DNA of 57,476 nt, from the NCBI GenBank assembly GCA_012837715.1, contig DUQR01000006.1, forward strand, positions 1-57,476, written 5' to 3'. Numbering within the stretch: the stretch's first letter is position 1; each line of letters begins with the position of its first letter. Source of the stretch: Bacillota bacterium (GTDB taxonomy: Bacteria; Bacillota; UBA4882; UBA10575). Below the pieces are notes generated by a model. It was not told the origin of the DNA and did not search any database. It saw only the letters and a program-made list of their open reading frames with translations. Made by a program: the position numbers and the translations under genes. This document shows positions 27,801 to 36,127 of this stretch, in pieces.

Positions 27801-30800
27801 CAATGAGATTGTCGCTTATGATAATGTTCGCCTGGATACCGGTGGGGCGATTGGAATTGCCAAAACGGAATCGAAGATCACCGCTGACCAGGTGAACAGT
27901 GAGATTATTCTGGATGAAAATGCGGTATTAAAAGCAATTACCGCTAATTTAGGAGCGCAGACCAAAGCCAGTATTGAAACCAGTGCCAATAGTAAGACCT
28001 ATGGGGCTGCCGGGGCGGCCGCCGGCGCCTCCTTGTCACGGCTTAACACCGTAAACCTGGTGGAGATCGGGAAAAAAGCTTTGGTGGAAGCGGAAGAGAT
28101 CAATCTAGGGGCGGGCCGGGATATTGACGGTATGACCAATAATGTGCAGATCATGGCCTTTACCGACCTTTATAATAATACAGCCTTTCCGGTAAAAACC
28201 GACCCGGAAGCGGTCGCCGACGCTTACCAGAATAACCGGATCCGCATTGCGGACGGGGCGAAGTTGCTTGGCATCCGGGATGTCAATTTGTTGACCACTG
28301 AGGGGTACCAAAGTGTATATGGCCGCGGAACCGGGATGGATCTCTACCGCGCGGCCGGGGAGAAAATTGCCAACGCCTTCCGCGAGCTTTTCGGGAAAGA
28401 GAAAATTTCCCTCAAGATCACGGCGGGTGAAAGCTTATATGGCCGCAATATCCTGGTTTATGTGGATGGCACCGTTCAAACCGGGGTCCATAGCAAAGAG
28501 GGTTTGGTCTTTGATCTCGATGGTAATCTGGTCGCACGGACCGAACGGATGAATTATGTAATTGACGGCGATTATATCGATGTGCAGGATACCCGGGTCG
28601 TGGCCGGCGGCAACATCACCATTAATGCGCTTAAACTTTATGGCAAGGGTAACCTGTTGGCCTCCGGTGATGCGGAAATAACCATTACCAATCATAGCCG
28701 CTATCATCTACGGGTTAACAACCTAATCATCGATGGGGCGGAAAGAGGGGGCCACCTCTATTTTAACGGGATCGCGGTTAATTCGGCGGATGAGATCAAA
28801 CGGATCAACTTGGATCAATTTGGCCTTGGTGGCGTGGTTGATCTGACAGTTGTCGCCCCCGGAAGCGCGGTTGTGCCACGGATAACCATTAATAATACCT
28901 ATACCCCGATCACGGGCGACGGGCCGAACCTTGACATCATCGGGTTGGTTTCCAATCTGAGCGGAGCGATCAACATTGCCAACGCCAAAGGCAATATTAA
29001 TGTGGCCGGTAGGATCTTGGCGGAAACGGTGAATATGAGCAGCGGGAAAGATATCTTCTTGGATTATATCGATGGTTTCAGACATGTCCCAAGCGATCCC
29101 ATGGCGCTTTGGGATGAGACAATCAAAGAACTCAGAGCGATTACCGATGAATTAACCGAATTTGATGGTACTAAGGATCCCCTTGATCTTACTTACTATT
29201 ACTTTTGTTCATTTATGGATCCCAAGCAAGGTAGCGGCGCCTTGATTGCCGGAAATCACCTGTATATAAGCGCCGAGTATGTAAATATTAACGGCACGAT
29301 CCAGAGTGGGATCCCCAACTGGAATCTGGAGCTTGATATGAATGGTGGCTTGTATCGTTGGCTTGAAGGGAAGTGGTTGGGTTTTTCGGTATACAAATCG
29401 GGACCTTTGGGCGATTATATTGACCACTTACAGCGTAAGTGGGAGGAAGAAGGCCGACCCGCGCTGGACGAACATGCGTTGCAGCATTACCGTCTGACTG
29501 AACATGATAATAAAAAAGGCGGGATCGCCTCCTACTACAACCCGGAAACCAAAGAGATCGTCGTGGAAGACGTGAAGGTGGAGGGGGGCAAGGCGGTTAT
29601 TGAAGGGAAGATCATTAACACCGGCGGGGGACAGATCAAGGTGATGGATGGCTTCGGCAGAATCAATATTGTCAATAACACCCCCTATGCGCTGAAGCTT
29701 AACCGGCTCGACACCGGGAATATTGAGGGAACACTCACCATTACGGATCCCAATATCACCTATAATGGTTCGCCTTTGACAAAAGTTTACCGGCGGCTTG
29801 GCAATGATATTATCATCGATACTTTGGTTCAGTGGGGTGATGATGCAAAATCCTATTCCGAAGTGCTCCCAAACTCTCGCAACGCCAACTATCAACCACT
29901 GGCGAACCAACGTTACTATGTAGAGACTTTAAAACATGGGGAACGAAGACGAGAAACAGCATCGTGGTGGTATGGTTGGGAAGGTTTTGTCGAGGATCAT
30001 CCGTACGATTGGGCCCAGAAAGAGAAAGACTATCGTTACATGGTAACTTGGATAAGAGAGGATGAAGAAACTCCTGAGTTTTATGTTCTTTCAGAAGAAA
30101 TCCTAGTTACCGAAACCAAATATCAGAATAAGAGATGGGTTGGCATCGAGAACCATCCGGGCGCCTATTATTTTCAATTCCATAATGGGCCTCAGTCTGG
30201 ACCTTACTCATCTGACTGGCGTGCTATTTTTGATGGTGCACAATATCCGGATGAGATCGGGATGTATTTGGCCTCTTGGGTTTTTCCCGATTTTGAAGAA
30301 CGGATTAGTCATTCGTTCAAGGCGGATTATACAATCGGGGTTGAGTTTATCGGGGCGGACAGTGGTCAGCTCTCGATTACAAGTGGCGGCCCGGTCAGGT
30401 TTAGCGGTCTGGCCTCAAACCTGAAGGGCGGGATTACGGTCGAAGCCGAAGGCGGAATTGAACAAGCTTCCGGAAAAGCCGTGCTCAAGGCCGATCAGCT
30501 AAACTTAGTAGCAAAAACCGGCCAGATCGGAAGCAGGGAGAATCCTCTGGCCGTCCAGGTGACCGCGGCCGATGGCCTGACCGCATTGGCGAAGAATATC
30601 TATATCCGGGGAGTTGCCGGTGATTTGGTTCTGACCGAGGTTAAAACCGACTTTATTGATCTGCTTCTCGGCGGAGGAGAGATCAGGCTAGAAGCCGTGG
30701 GCAATATTTACGGTACCGGTAATAGTTGGGTGCTTGACGGGAATCGGATTGAACTGGTTTCCGAGCAGGGAAGCATCGGCAATGGTCCGGAAAGCCCCCT

Positions 30801-31557
30801 AAGGATCAAAAGTGGCGACAAAGGTTTACGCGCCGCAGCAGCCTATGATATCTATCTTTCCCAGGCCGAAGGGGATGTGTACCTGGAAAGTGTGGTTTCA
30901 ACCCTGGGTGATGTTTGGCTACAAGCGCTGAACGGCTCCTTCTTTGATGCCAACTACAGTGAACGGCGGGATCTGCGCACCGAAGAAGAGCTGCTCCGGC
31001 ACTGGGAGAACATGCGCTTGCTGGGTGAAGGAGCAGAAGCGAGCGCCGCGGAGACTATTGCTGCCTATGAAAACGCGAAAAAATATGAATACGAGACTTA
31101 CTGGCGGTTCAGGAATATCCGGCCGGTCTACGACGAGCAGGGCCAACTGGTTGATTATGTAGCGGATCCTTATAAACCGGAAACCGCCAGCCCGGAACTG
31201 CAGGAACTCCACATCCTCTACGGAGAAACCACGTTTGACCCGAACTGGGAATATAAGGTCTCTGCTGAAGAAAGAGCCGAGTTGACCGAGGGCTACCTTT
31301 GGACCAGAGAACAACTGGAGACCTCTCTGAACAAACTGGTTCTGAGTAAGCAAACCACCAGTACCGTGCCAGTCTTTGAAGACCCCAATATTCGGGGCCG
31401 GAATGTGACGCTCCTGGCGGAGAAAGGTAGTATCGGCAGCGACCGTGGGCAACTGGTAATTGACGCCAATAACCCGGTGGCGCTGCAAGAACCTAGGCGC
31501 GATTACCGCCGACGGAGAATTGCGGGTAAAAACCCTTGGGGATCTGGTTATAACTGA
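24841..31557 (+). CDS. TpsA fragment 3: main beta-helix passenger
   Basis: This is the longest open frame, 2,238 codons. The sequence is continuous with fragment 2 from about 24782 in this frame. The first 1,000 residues continue the Gly/Ala-rich repeats (AGAGAEADV, ATGGAGAFTGSAGLG). The later part has less regular strands and inserted, more globular charged stretches (for example around 29180-30150 and 30960-31400) with WYGWEGFVEDHPYDW-like aromatic content. These may be passenger subdomains, but I recognise no catalytic motif. The final residues after NPVALQ are out-of-frame sequence. Confidence 0.8.
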   Translation: MSAVDLAHYYGGAGAVAGGLAGVGAGAEADVMTRKTEAYIDQSEAVRAKEAVTVKATAERKIISIVANATGGAGAFTGSAGLGLIKGETRAYLQGSKVETKDLNVTANYKGDFFLAIGAAAVGGAGFSSSLSAALDLSLTEAFVSGSQVMASGKTTVTADTDLVLQHWVVSSAIGLAGGIAGNALVDLAATTTKAYILNSDLGAADQRNGSLAVNARDKIELINRAGALGLTLGNVGIGASANVNAISNTVLAFINHSTIYTTDQQEVTASTERKVDAIGASAGMGLAAGLGGNASLILIGSIFNDANSDIKNELNANGQGTLAEINKLMTGNRLRTGETDGNIRAGDEGEYGVSGVSQAEITRVNQASNVDVIGFLNTVGQSGVSALVQDSTLDAGNDVSITAHSGDQIRINAGAGGIGAVSAGGTAGVVLMKNNLRAEVTGASSVTATGNLVIDARSLNSNGGAPAVQVYSFQGSAGVATLGAAVALADVTNNLTARVGRGTTLNLLNAEGAVMITAVDETNISTKAEGLSVGGATAGLVAAVAKRGGRIEASVAQGGTPGAGTTLMSKGNLILHSSLAGKINAYSQAGTGGAGTVQGTVAEATEESAVTALLGEKLTLEVENASILAEAKPDVKAEAYGYNGGLVASVGTVVANATAKPLVTASIGRNNMIKATDFALTAANLGSALEAIAVAGGGSLGVAANATESKALHQSKVMTLVDASTFMISGQMIDDEMTGGNMNVKALNNMGQKATAGGVTLGGLVAAGGNVAQVKSETETHVKLANGIKGTITGHLAVDATGTDQLSAEAISGSGGIFTGHAAVAGVSKNNRTWVDLGGGGGNDYLTANIITAHAKQETTFNSKVDSTNAAVAGKSGAQAGNTVNSRVEVLIAENARFRTTELFSAQAKSMINKPWLPGDDFNVKVGSGGVIDGSAGASNTALISLAKVIQGKNSRIDSIGIESGDLEEDYGQSKIIGGTVNYNAVNEIVAYDNVRLDTGGAIGIAKTESKITADQVNSEIILDENAVLKAITANLGAQTKASIETSANSKTYGAAGAAAGASLSRLNTVNLVEIGKKALVEAEEINLGAGRDIDGMTNNVQIMAFTDLYNNTAFPVKTDPEAVADAYQNNRIRIADGAKLLGIRDVNLLTTEGYQSVYGRGTGMDLYRAAGEKIANAFRELFGKEKISLKITAGESLYGRNILVYVDGTVQTGVHSKEGLVFDLDGNLVARTERMNYVIDGDYIDVQDTRVVAGGNITINALKLYGKGNLLASGDAEITITNHSRYHLRVNNLIIDGAERGGHLYFNGIAVNSADEIKRINLDQFGLGGVVDLTVVAPGSAVVPRITINNTYTPITGDGPNLDIIGLVSNLSGAINIANAKGNINVAGRILAETVNMSSGKDIFLDYIDGFRHVPSDPMALWDETIKELRAITDELTEFDGTKDPLDLTYYYFCSFMDPKQGSGALIAGNHLYISAEYVNINGTIQSGIPNWNLELDMNGGLYRWLEGKWLGFSVYKSGPLGDYIDHLQRKWEEEGRPALDEHALQHYRLTEHDNKKGGIASYYNPETKEIVVEDVKVEGGKAVIEGKIINTGGGQIKVMDGFGRINIVNNTPYALKLNRLDTGNIEGTLTITDPNITYNGSPLTKVYRRLGNDIIIDTLVQWGDDAKSYSEVLPNSRNANYQPLANQRYYVETLKHGERRRETASWWYGWEGFVEDHPYDWAQKEKDYRYMVTWIREDEETPEFYVLSEEILVTETKYQNKRWVGIENHPGAYYFQFHNGPQSGPYSSDWRAIFDGAQYPDEIGMYLASWVFPDFEERISHSFKADYTIGVEFIGADSGQLSITSGGPVRFSGLASNLKGGITVEAEGGIEQASGKAVLKADQLNLVAKTGQIGSRENPLAVQVTAADGLTALAKNIYIRGVAGDLVLTEVKTDFIDLLLGGGEIRLEAVGNIYGTGNSWVLDGNRIELVSEQGSIGNGPESPLRIKSGDKGLRAAAAYDIYLSQAEGDVYLESVVSTLGDVWLQALNGSFFDANYSERRDLRTEEELLRHWENMRLLGEGAEASAAETIAAYENAKKYEYETYWRFRNIRPVYDEQGQLVDYVADPYKPETASPELQELHILYGETTFDPNWEYKVSAEERAELTEGYLWTREQLETSLNKLVLSKQTTSTVPVFEDPNIRGRNVTLLAEKGSIGSDRGQLVIDANNPVALQEPRRDYRRRRIAGKNPWGSGYN

Positions 31558-32728
31558 TCTGATCGATGTTCAAGGCGCAGGCGGGGTCCGGCTAGAGGCG
31601 AACGGCAGCATAGAACAGAGCGACAGCGGGCGGATTCATACATCGTTCCTGGAGACGGCTAGCAGTAAAGGTCAGCTTTTGACCGGGGAAAACCGGATTT
31701 CAGTCCTCAAAGCAGTTAATGGCAATGGTGACCTGAGCTTTACCAATATGACCGATTTGGTCGTGGAGGCGCTCCAGAATGGCGAGGGGCAGATCAACCT
31801 GCTGGTCTTGGCGGGTGGCCTCAAGGTGACCAGACTCCAGGCCGCCGGCGGACTACTGACGATCAAAGCCGACCGGTTAGAACTGGAGAAGCTGGTCCAT
31901 GACGGGGCTTCCGGCTTGTTCCTGGATGTTACCGGCAGCAGCCGGGAGATGGCGGAGGATGTGCTGATTAAGGGGACCAGTCCGACGGGACTTCATTTTA
32001 CCCGGTTAACCACGGATTTCGGGGTGATTCAGGGTGAGACGGAGCGTTTAGGCTTCGATCACCTGCGGATTGGCACCTATGCAGAGATCGAAAACAGTTT
32101 AAATAACGTCATTATCGACAACCTAAACCGGAAATATTACGAAACCGATCTGCAGCTTTCTGTTCCGACGAAGGCCTTCTATCTCATGTTAAACCCCGGT
32201 AGTGAGATTAAGACTAATGGTTTTATCATTCGCTACAACGCAGCTCGAATCAGTAACGACTTGGGTAAGACGGTGTTAGAAACCACCGGCGACATGCAGG
32301 TCCAAGCCTCCTTATCCACTCCAAAGCCTGGCGAGTCGGATGCGGTTCAGAAGACCCCGGAAACGGATTACCTGATCACCGGGATAGAAAATGTACTGGG
32401 TGGACAGGAAACTGAGGTTGAGCAGGACGCGGACGAAGAGGAAGAAGCAGAAGAAGAGGAAACGGGCGAGGAGGAAGAAGCGGAAGCACAGGACGTGGAT
32501 GAAGAGGGCGAAGCGGAAGGGCAGAGTGCGGAAGTAAAGGAAGAAGCGGAAGCACAGGACGCGGACGAAGAGGAAGAAGCGGAAGCACAGGACGCGGACG
32601 AAGAGGAAGAAGCGGAAGCACAGGAAACTGACGAAGAGGGCGAGGCGGAAGAACAGGACACGGAAGAAGAAGTTGAAGCGGAAGAACAGAACGCGGAAGT
32701 AGAGCATGAAGCCAAAGTCCAGGAGTAA
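31460..32728 (+). CDS. TpsA fragment 4: C-terminal beta repeats and acidic repeat tail
   Basis: True homology begins at about 31485 (NLGAITADGELRVKTLGDLV). About 290 residues of strand-rich sequence end near TDYLITGIENVLG. A tail of roughly 105 residues follows, about half Glu/Asp with Ala and Gln, built from units like EEAEAQDADEE. No membrane anchor or sortase signal follows, so the tail either stays free or binds cations or partners at the surface. The stop at 32726-32728 lies 12 bases before tpsB. Confidence 0.8.
   Translation: MTPITRWRCKNLGAITADGELRVKTLGDLVITDLIDVQGAGGVRLEANGSIEQSDSGRIHTSFLETASSKGQLLTGENRISVLKAVNGNGDLSFTNMTDLVVEALQNGEGQINLLVLAGGLKVTRLQAAGGLLTIKADRLELEKLVHDGASGLFLDVTGSSREMAEDVLIKGTSPTGLHFTRLTTDFGVIQGETERLGFDHLRIGTYAEIENSLNNVIIDNLNRKYYETDLQLSVPTKAFYLMLNPGSEIKTNGFIIRYNAARISNDLGKTVLETTGDMQVQASLSTPKPGESDAVQKTPETDYLITGIENVLGGQETEVEQDADEEEEAEEEETGEEEEAEAQDVDEEGEAEGQSAEVKEEAEAQDADEEEEAEAQDADEEEEAEAQETDEEGEAEEQDTEEEVEAEEQNAEVEHEAKVQE
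32540..32638 (+). repeat. Three tandem 33-base repeats in the acidic tail
   Basis: Units at 32540-32572 and 32573-32605 are identical; 32606-32638 differs at a few bases near its end. Each encodes EEAEAQDADEE. A related unit lies at 32474-32506. The period is a multiple of three, so slippage would change tail length without breaking the frame. Confidence 0.85.
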
Positions 32729-32740
32729 GGGGGAAAAGAG

Positions 32741-33325
32741 ATGAATCATAAATCCAAACGACCGCCGGGACTTTTCAAGCAAAAGGTTTGGGCAACGATG
32801 CTTATGGTTGGCGTCATGGTCTTGTGTTCTACCCTTCCGAGTAATGCTGCTGAGCTCCTGGATCTGGAGTATACTGAAGAATTCATTGATTCCGAAGCCG
32901 AGCTTTCAAGCGTTAACGATGAGCTACAGGCCCCGGAGTTTGACGAAGAATACAATGCTCTAGAAGACGAACCTCAAAACGAAAGTGATGCTGTCGAGTC
33001 CCAGGACCTGGAGATCCCCTCTTTCATCTATATTAAAAAGATAGTAACCGGTGAATCGCAAATTTTAACCGCAGAAGAGCTTGCGTCCGTCATCAAAGAG
33101 TATGAAGGGAAATGGCTGTCGATCGAACGGCTAAAAATGATGCTTGATGGGGTAAATGAGCTTTATCACCAAAAGGGGGCAATCACGGCCAAAGCTTTTC
33201 TCCCGCCGCAAACGGTGGAAGATGGTGTGCTCCGGGTGGAATTGGTCGAAGGACGCATTGGGGAGATCCGGGTGGAGAACAACCGGTTTACGAGCAAACG
33301 TTATATCCAAACCGGTTGGGGCTGA
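32741..33325 (+). CDS. TpsB fragment 1: signal peptide and POTRA region of the outer-membrane transporter
   Basis: A signal peptide (VWATMLMVGVMVLCSTLPSN-A) is followed by an acidic linker and the POTRA domains: ILTAEELASVIKEYEGKWLS, LMM-type helix MLDGVNELYHQKG, ITAKAFLPPQTVEDG and LRVELVEGRIGEIRVENN. These bind the TPS domain of the exoprotein. The frame stops at 33323-33325 after QTGWG; the barrel continues in another frame (LGLTKGEIFYL), consistent with loss of one base near 33315. Whole gene: 32741-34416, about 558 residues, the normal size for TpsB/ShlB/FhaC. AAGGGGGAAAAG precedes the start. Confidence 0.85.
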   Translation: MNHKSKRPPGLFKQKVWATMLMVGVMVLCSTLPSNAAELLDLEYTEEFIDSEAELSSVNDELQAPEFDEEYNALEDEPQNESDAVESQDLEIPSFIYIKKIVTGESQILTAEELASVIKEYEGKWLSIERLKMMLDGVNELYHQKGAITAKAFLPPQTVEDGVLRVELVEGRIGEIRVENNRFTSKRYIQTGWG

Positions 33326-34416
33326 CTAAAGGCGAGATCTTTTACCTGGACCAACTGGAGACAAAGCTACACCTATTTAACTTGGCCAACGACATCATGG
33401 TAATTGCCGAGTTAGCGGCCGGGGAAGAATACCAAACCACCGATGTGATCATTAAGACCCTGGAGCCACCCAATTTCCAAGCGACCATCTTTACCGATAA
33501 CCTAGGAAGCGAGGATACGGGGCAGTATCGTGCCGGTTTTAATTTATCCGTCAAAAGCCTCTTTGGATTCCGGGATCCAATCACGCTTAGTGGGGTTTTT
33601 AGCCAAGGGCTGATTAGCGCCATGCTTAATTACCGGCTCCCCCTCCATAAGACAGGTTTTTATTTTGAGGCCGGTTACGGTTATATCTGGTCCAAGAACA
33701 TCAAAGCCCAATTTGAAGCGGGGGATCTCGGTATCGGCAACGAGGGCGATGATCTGCATCTTAGATTTGGTAAAAAAAGCTCTACGTTCGATTTCGAACA
33801 AGACTGGTTTTTGATCGCCCAAAACCAGAAGAATAAATCAAGGCTTGCCACTTCGATAATTAGCGAGTTGGATCTGATTACGATTTCAGGTGGGTTTGAC
33901 CGTGCAAACAGAGGAAATGAAATGTTGAGGTACTATAGCCATAGCTTGACCGGTGGTAAACAGGATAAAAGAAGTCTTAATGAAAAAAACACTGACAAGT
34001 TTCTCAAATACAACAGTCAATATCAGTGGCAGGTTAATACGCCGAAGAATAGGCGGGTGACGCTTAGTTTCACCGGTCAGGTGGGATCCGAAGCAATTCC
34101 GGAAAGAGAGCAATTCGCCATTGGTGGGCTGTCGACGGTCCGGGGTTTTGAAGCCGGGATAAAACGGGGGGACCATGGTTATTGCCTACGGCTGGAGATG
34201 CATGAACAGACTCCGCGTTGGATTAAAGGTTTTCTCTTTCTGGACCAGGGCGGCGCTTTCCGTAAGTGGCCTCTGTTCAAGGGGGACTTCATAGTCTCCG
34301 CCGGGATTGGCTGTAATCTTCAATTGACCGACCGGATTACGGGACAAGTGGTCTGCGGAGTTCCCTACAAAGAAAAGGTAAGAATCTATTTTAATGCCCA
34401 GGCCAGTTTTTATTAG
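33316..34416 (+). CDS. TpsB fragment 2: beta-barrel of the outer-membrane transporter
   Basis: This frame holds the rest of TpsB. It completes the last POTRA domain (GEIFYLDQLETKL ... VIIKTLEPPN) and then encodes the 16-strand barrel (IFTDNLGSEDTGQYRAGFNL, LPLHKTGFYFEAGYGYIW). The signature of the Omp85/TpsB superfamily, VRGF, lies in IGGLSTVRGFEAG. The last strand ends NAQASFY with the aromatic terminus needed for outer-membrane insertion. The open frame's first codon at 33316 is not a real start. Its presence implies an outer membrane. Confidence 0.85.
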   Translation: MGLTKGEIFYLDQLETKLHLFNLANDIMVIAELAAGEEYQTTDVIIKTLEPPNFQATIFTDNLGSEDTGQYRAGFNLSVKSLFGFRDPITLSGVFSQGLISAMLNYRLPLHKTGFYFEAGYGYIWSKNIKAQFEAGDLGIGNEGDDLHLRFGKKSSTFDFEQDWFLIAQNQKNKSRLATSIISELDLITISGGFDRANRGNEMLRYYSHSLTGGKQDKRSLNEKNTDKFLKYNSQYQWQVNTPKNRRVTLSFTGQVGSEAIPEREQFAIGGLSTVRGFEAGIKRGDHGYCLRLEMHEQTPRWIKGFLFLDQGGAFRKWPLFKGDFIVSAGIGCNLQLTDRITGQVVCGVPYKEKVRIYFNAQASFY

Positions 34417-34482
34417 CTGAAGCAAAGCAAGAAAAAATCACAGATGAGATGAGAACAAAAGAATGATAAGGAGGAGAAAAAG

Positions 34483-35004
34483 ATGAAAAGAAGCTTAGCG
34501 ATGATGGTAATAGGTCTGATGGTGGTCTTATTGATGGCGTCGTTTTCGGTTGGGGCAAGCGGAGCCACAAATGTAAGTGTGGCGGTGGTCAATATTGATA
34601 AGATAATCAATGAATCCCTGGCCGGTCAAGGCGCAAACCGGGAATTACTGCAATTGATCAAAGAAAAACAGGATGAATTAAACAAAATTGCCGACGCCAT
34701 TAATGCGTTGCAAAAAGAGTTAGAAACAAAGGATACTGCCGAAAAGCAACAAGAGCTAACTCAGTTGGTCAATGAATATCAGCAAAAGGTGGATGAGGCG
34801 AACAGCCAAATTCAATCGGAAGCCCAGAGGATGAGAAATGAATTGGTTGGCGAGATTCAGGAGATCATCCTGGCGATTGGGGAAGAACAAAATTATTCAT
34901 TGATTATTGATTCCGCCACGATTACTTATTACACCCGGACCAATATCATCGATATTACCGGTGAGGTTGTGCGCAGGTATAACCAGACGCGAAATAGTTG
35001 GTAA
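34483..35004 (+). CDS. Skp/OmpH-family periplasmic chaperone
   Basis: The 173-residue protein has a signal peptide (cut near VGASGA), a short beta core (VSVAVVNIDKII) and a long coiled coil (about 50-135) rich in Gln, Glu and Lys. It ends with a strand motif (YSLIIDSATITYYT) typical of OmpH. Skp trimers hold unfolded outer-membrane proteins in the periplasm. It lies 66 bases after tpsB behind AAGGAGGAG, so it may be co-expressed to help TpsB or TpsA. It is a further marker of a diderm envelope. Confidence 0.85.
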   Translation: MKRSLAMMVIGLMVVLLMASFSVGASGATNVSVAVVNIDKIINESLAGQGANRELLQLIKEKQDELNKIADAINALQKELETKDTAEKQQELTQLVNEYQQKVDEANSQIQSEAQRMRNELVGEIQEIILAIGEEQNYSLIIDSATITYYTRTNIIDITGEVVRRYNQTRNSW

Positions 35005-35073
35005 GCACAACAAGCGATACGCAGAGTTAAGCTTTTTGCGTTGATTAAGAATGATTCCAATTACAATATATAC

Positions 35074-35096
35074 GGAGGGTTGTCCTCCTTTTTTTT
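35074..35096 (+). terminator. Terminator after the Skp gene
   Basis: GGAGG (35074-35078) pairs with CCTCC (35084-35088) and is followed by eight T's. The stem is short but the T-tract is strong. Confidence 0.7.
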
Positions 35097-35214
35097 GTCC
35101 GGGAGTTTTATTGGGGACCCGGGGGGGATAAGCTGGATTTTACTGGAGTTTTATGGTAAGATAAACCTGCATCCTATAAGTTCCATGACAGGTTTCTATG
35201 GTAAGGGGGATAAG

Positions 35215-35943
35215 ATGATTTACCGTGGCACGCAAAAAGTTTCGGTGGTAAACTTGATCTTGCTTGGCGCCTTTTTGGGGCTCTTGATCTATCTTACGGT
35301 CTATTATGCGCCGGTAATCACCCGTTTGGTTAGTGAACCCGAACAGTTTCGCGAATTGATTGATTCCTATGGGCAGAATGGAGTCCTTGTCTTTATTGCT
35401 TTTCAGGTTCTCCAGGTGGTGATTTCGGCGATCCCCGGTGAGGTAGTGCAGATTGCCGGGGGGTATCTTTACGGGGTGGGATTTGGCACGCTTTATCTGA
35501 TGATCGGTTTGTTGATCGGTTCGGTGTTAACTTTTTATCTAGCCCGGCTTCTTGGTTATCCGGTGCTCAAAGCCTTCCTCCCCCAAGCAAAATACGGCAA
35601 ATTCCGGGCTTTGCTGCGGAGTAAAAAATTTGATCTCGTTGTTTTCCTCCTTTTTTTCTTGCCGGGATTGCCCAAGGATCTATTGACCTATGTGGCGGGT
35701 TTGACCTATGTGCCCCCTTTGAAATTCTTCATGCTTGCCATTGGCGCCCGCCTCCCTGCCCTTATCGGTTCCGTCATCATCGGCGCGAACATTCAGGAGC
35801 GGAATTACTTGACGGCAATCCTTTTGCTGTCCGGAGCGGTCCTCCTTTTTTTGCTCGGCTATTTTTCGAAGGACCGGATTATTGAACGTTTGCATCAATG
35901 GAGCGCTGTCCGCGAGCGGTATTCCGTTCGCAAAAAGAAATGA
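35215..35943 (+). CDS. TVP38/TMEM64 (DedA-like) membrane protein
   Basis: The 242-residue integral membrane protein has about six hydrophobic segments. It carries the family core: AFQVLQVVISAIPGEVVQIAGG, GYLYGVGFGTLYLMIG, and FFLPGLPKDLLTYVAGLT with the conserved proline-glycine re-entrant turn. DedA/TVP38 proteins are implicated in lipid (undecaprenyl phosphate, phosphatidylethanolamine) flipping and membrane integrity; this member's substrate is unknown. ATG 35215 follows AAGGGGGA; the longer open frame from 35041 would include the upstream terminator. Confidence 0.85.
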   Translation: MIYRGTQKVSVVNLILLGAFLGLLIYLTVYYAPVITRLVSEPEQFRELIDSYGQNGVLVFIAFQVLQVVISAIPGEVVQIAGGYLYGVGFGTLYLMIGLLIGSVLTFYLARLLGYPVLKAFLPQAKYGKFRALLRSKKFDLVVFLLFFLPGLPKDLLTYVAGLTYVPPLKFFMLAIGARLPALIGSVIIGANIQERNYLTAILLLSGAVLLFLLGYFSKDRIIERLHQWSAVRERYSVRKKK

Positions 35944-35946
35944 GGT

Positions 35947-35972
35947 TCACGCCGGAGGAGGGCGTGACTTTT
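35947..35972 (+). terminator. Probable terminator after the TVP38-like gene
   Basis: TCACGCC (35947-35953) pairs with GGCGTGA (35961-35967) around seven bases, followed by CTTTT. Confidence 0.55.
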
Positions 35973-36077
35973 GTCAATTAATGAATAACCTTTTGCGGTT
36001 TGGTCGCCGCTGGAAGATGTGGGTTGGGGAGAACGGGAGAACGCCACCGGGATTTTAGCGTTTTTGGGCAGTTTGAT

Positions 36078-36106
36078 TTGTGAATGAAAGATATTTATGT
36101 TATAGT
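36078..36106 (+). promoter_or_regulatory. Promoter of the glycine betaine-type transport operon
   Basis: TTGTGA (36078-36083), a 17-base spacer and TATAGT (36101-36106) would start transcription near 36113, just before the structured leader. Confidence 0.6.
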
Positions 36107-36127
36107 ATAAAACATGACAATTCAATT

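Larger units (their letters stand above)
20631..32728 (+). pseudogene. Giant TpsA (filamentous-haemagglutinin-like) exoprotein, interrupted by three frameshifts
   Basis: Four successive frames read as one protein of about 4,030 residues. At the first join (about 21836) frame one stops after DSIAQ and the next frame resumes with SGAVVINLLHNETSAG; one base appears lost. At the second (about 24780) AAYVQG is followed in a new frame by RTKINTAAASEAG; one base appears lost in a G run. At the third (about 31485) NPVALQ continues as NLGAITADGEL; one base appears gained. The protein has a signal peptide, a TPS secretion domain, long beta-helix repeats, two LysM modules and an acidic tail. TpsB follows after 12 bases. 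Frames stay open and homologous across every break, so either the damage is recent or these are sequence errors. It is the largest gene in the window. Confidence 0.85.

Noticed and set aside
20631..32728. Programmed ribosomal frameshifting as the reason for the TpsA breaks
   Set aside because: No slippery heptamer with a downstream structure is evident at the joins, and the shifts differ in direction.
32312..32782. Minus-strand frames rich in Phe/Leu/Arg or Ser/Ala
   Set aside because: They are low-complexity shadows of the acidic repeat tail of TpsA.
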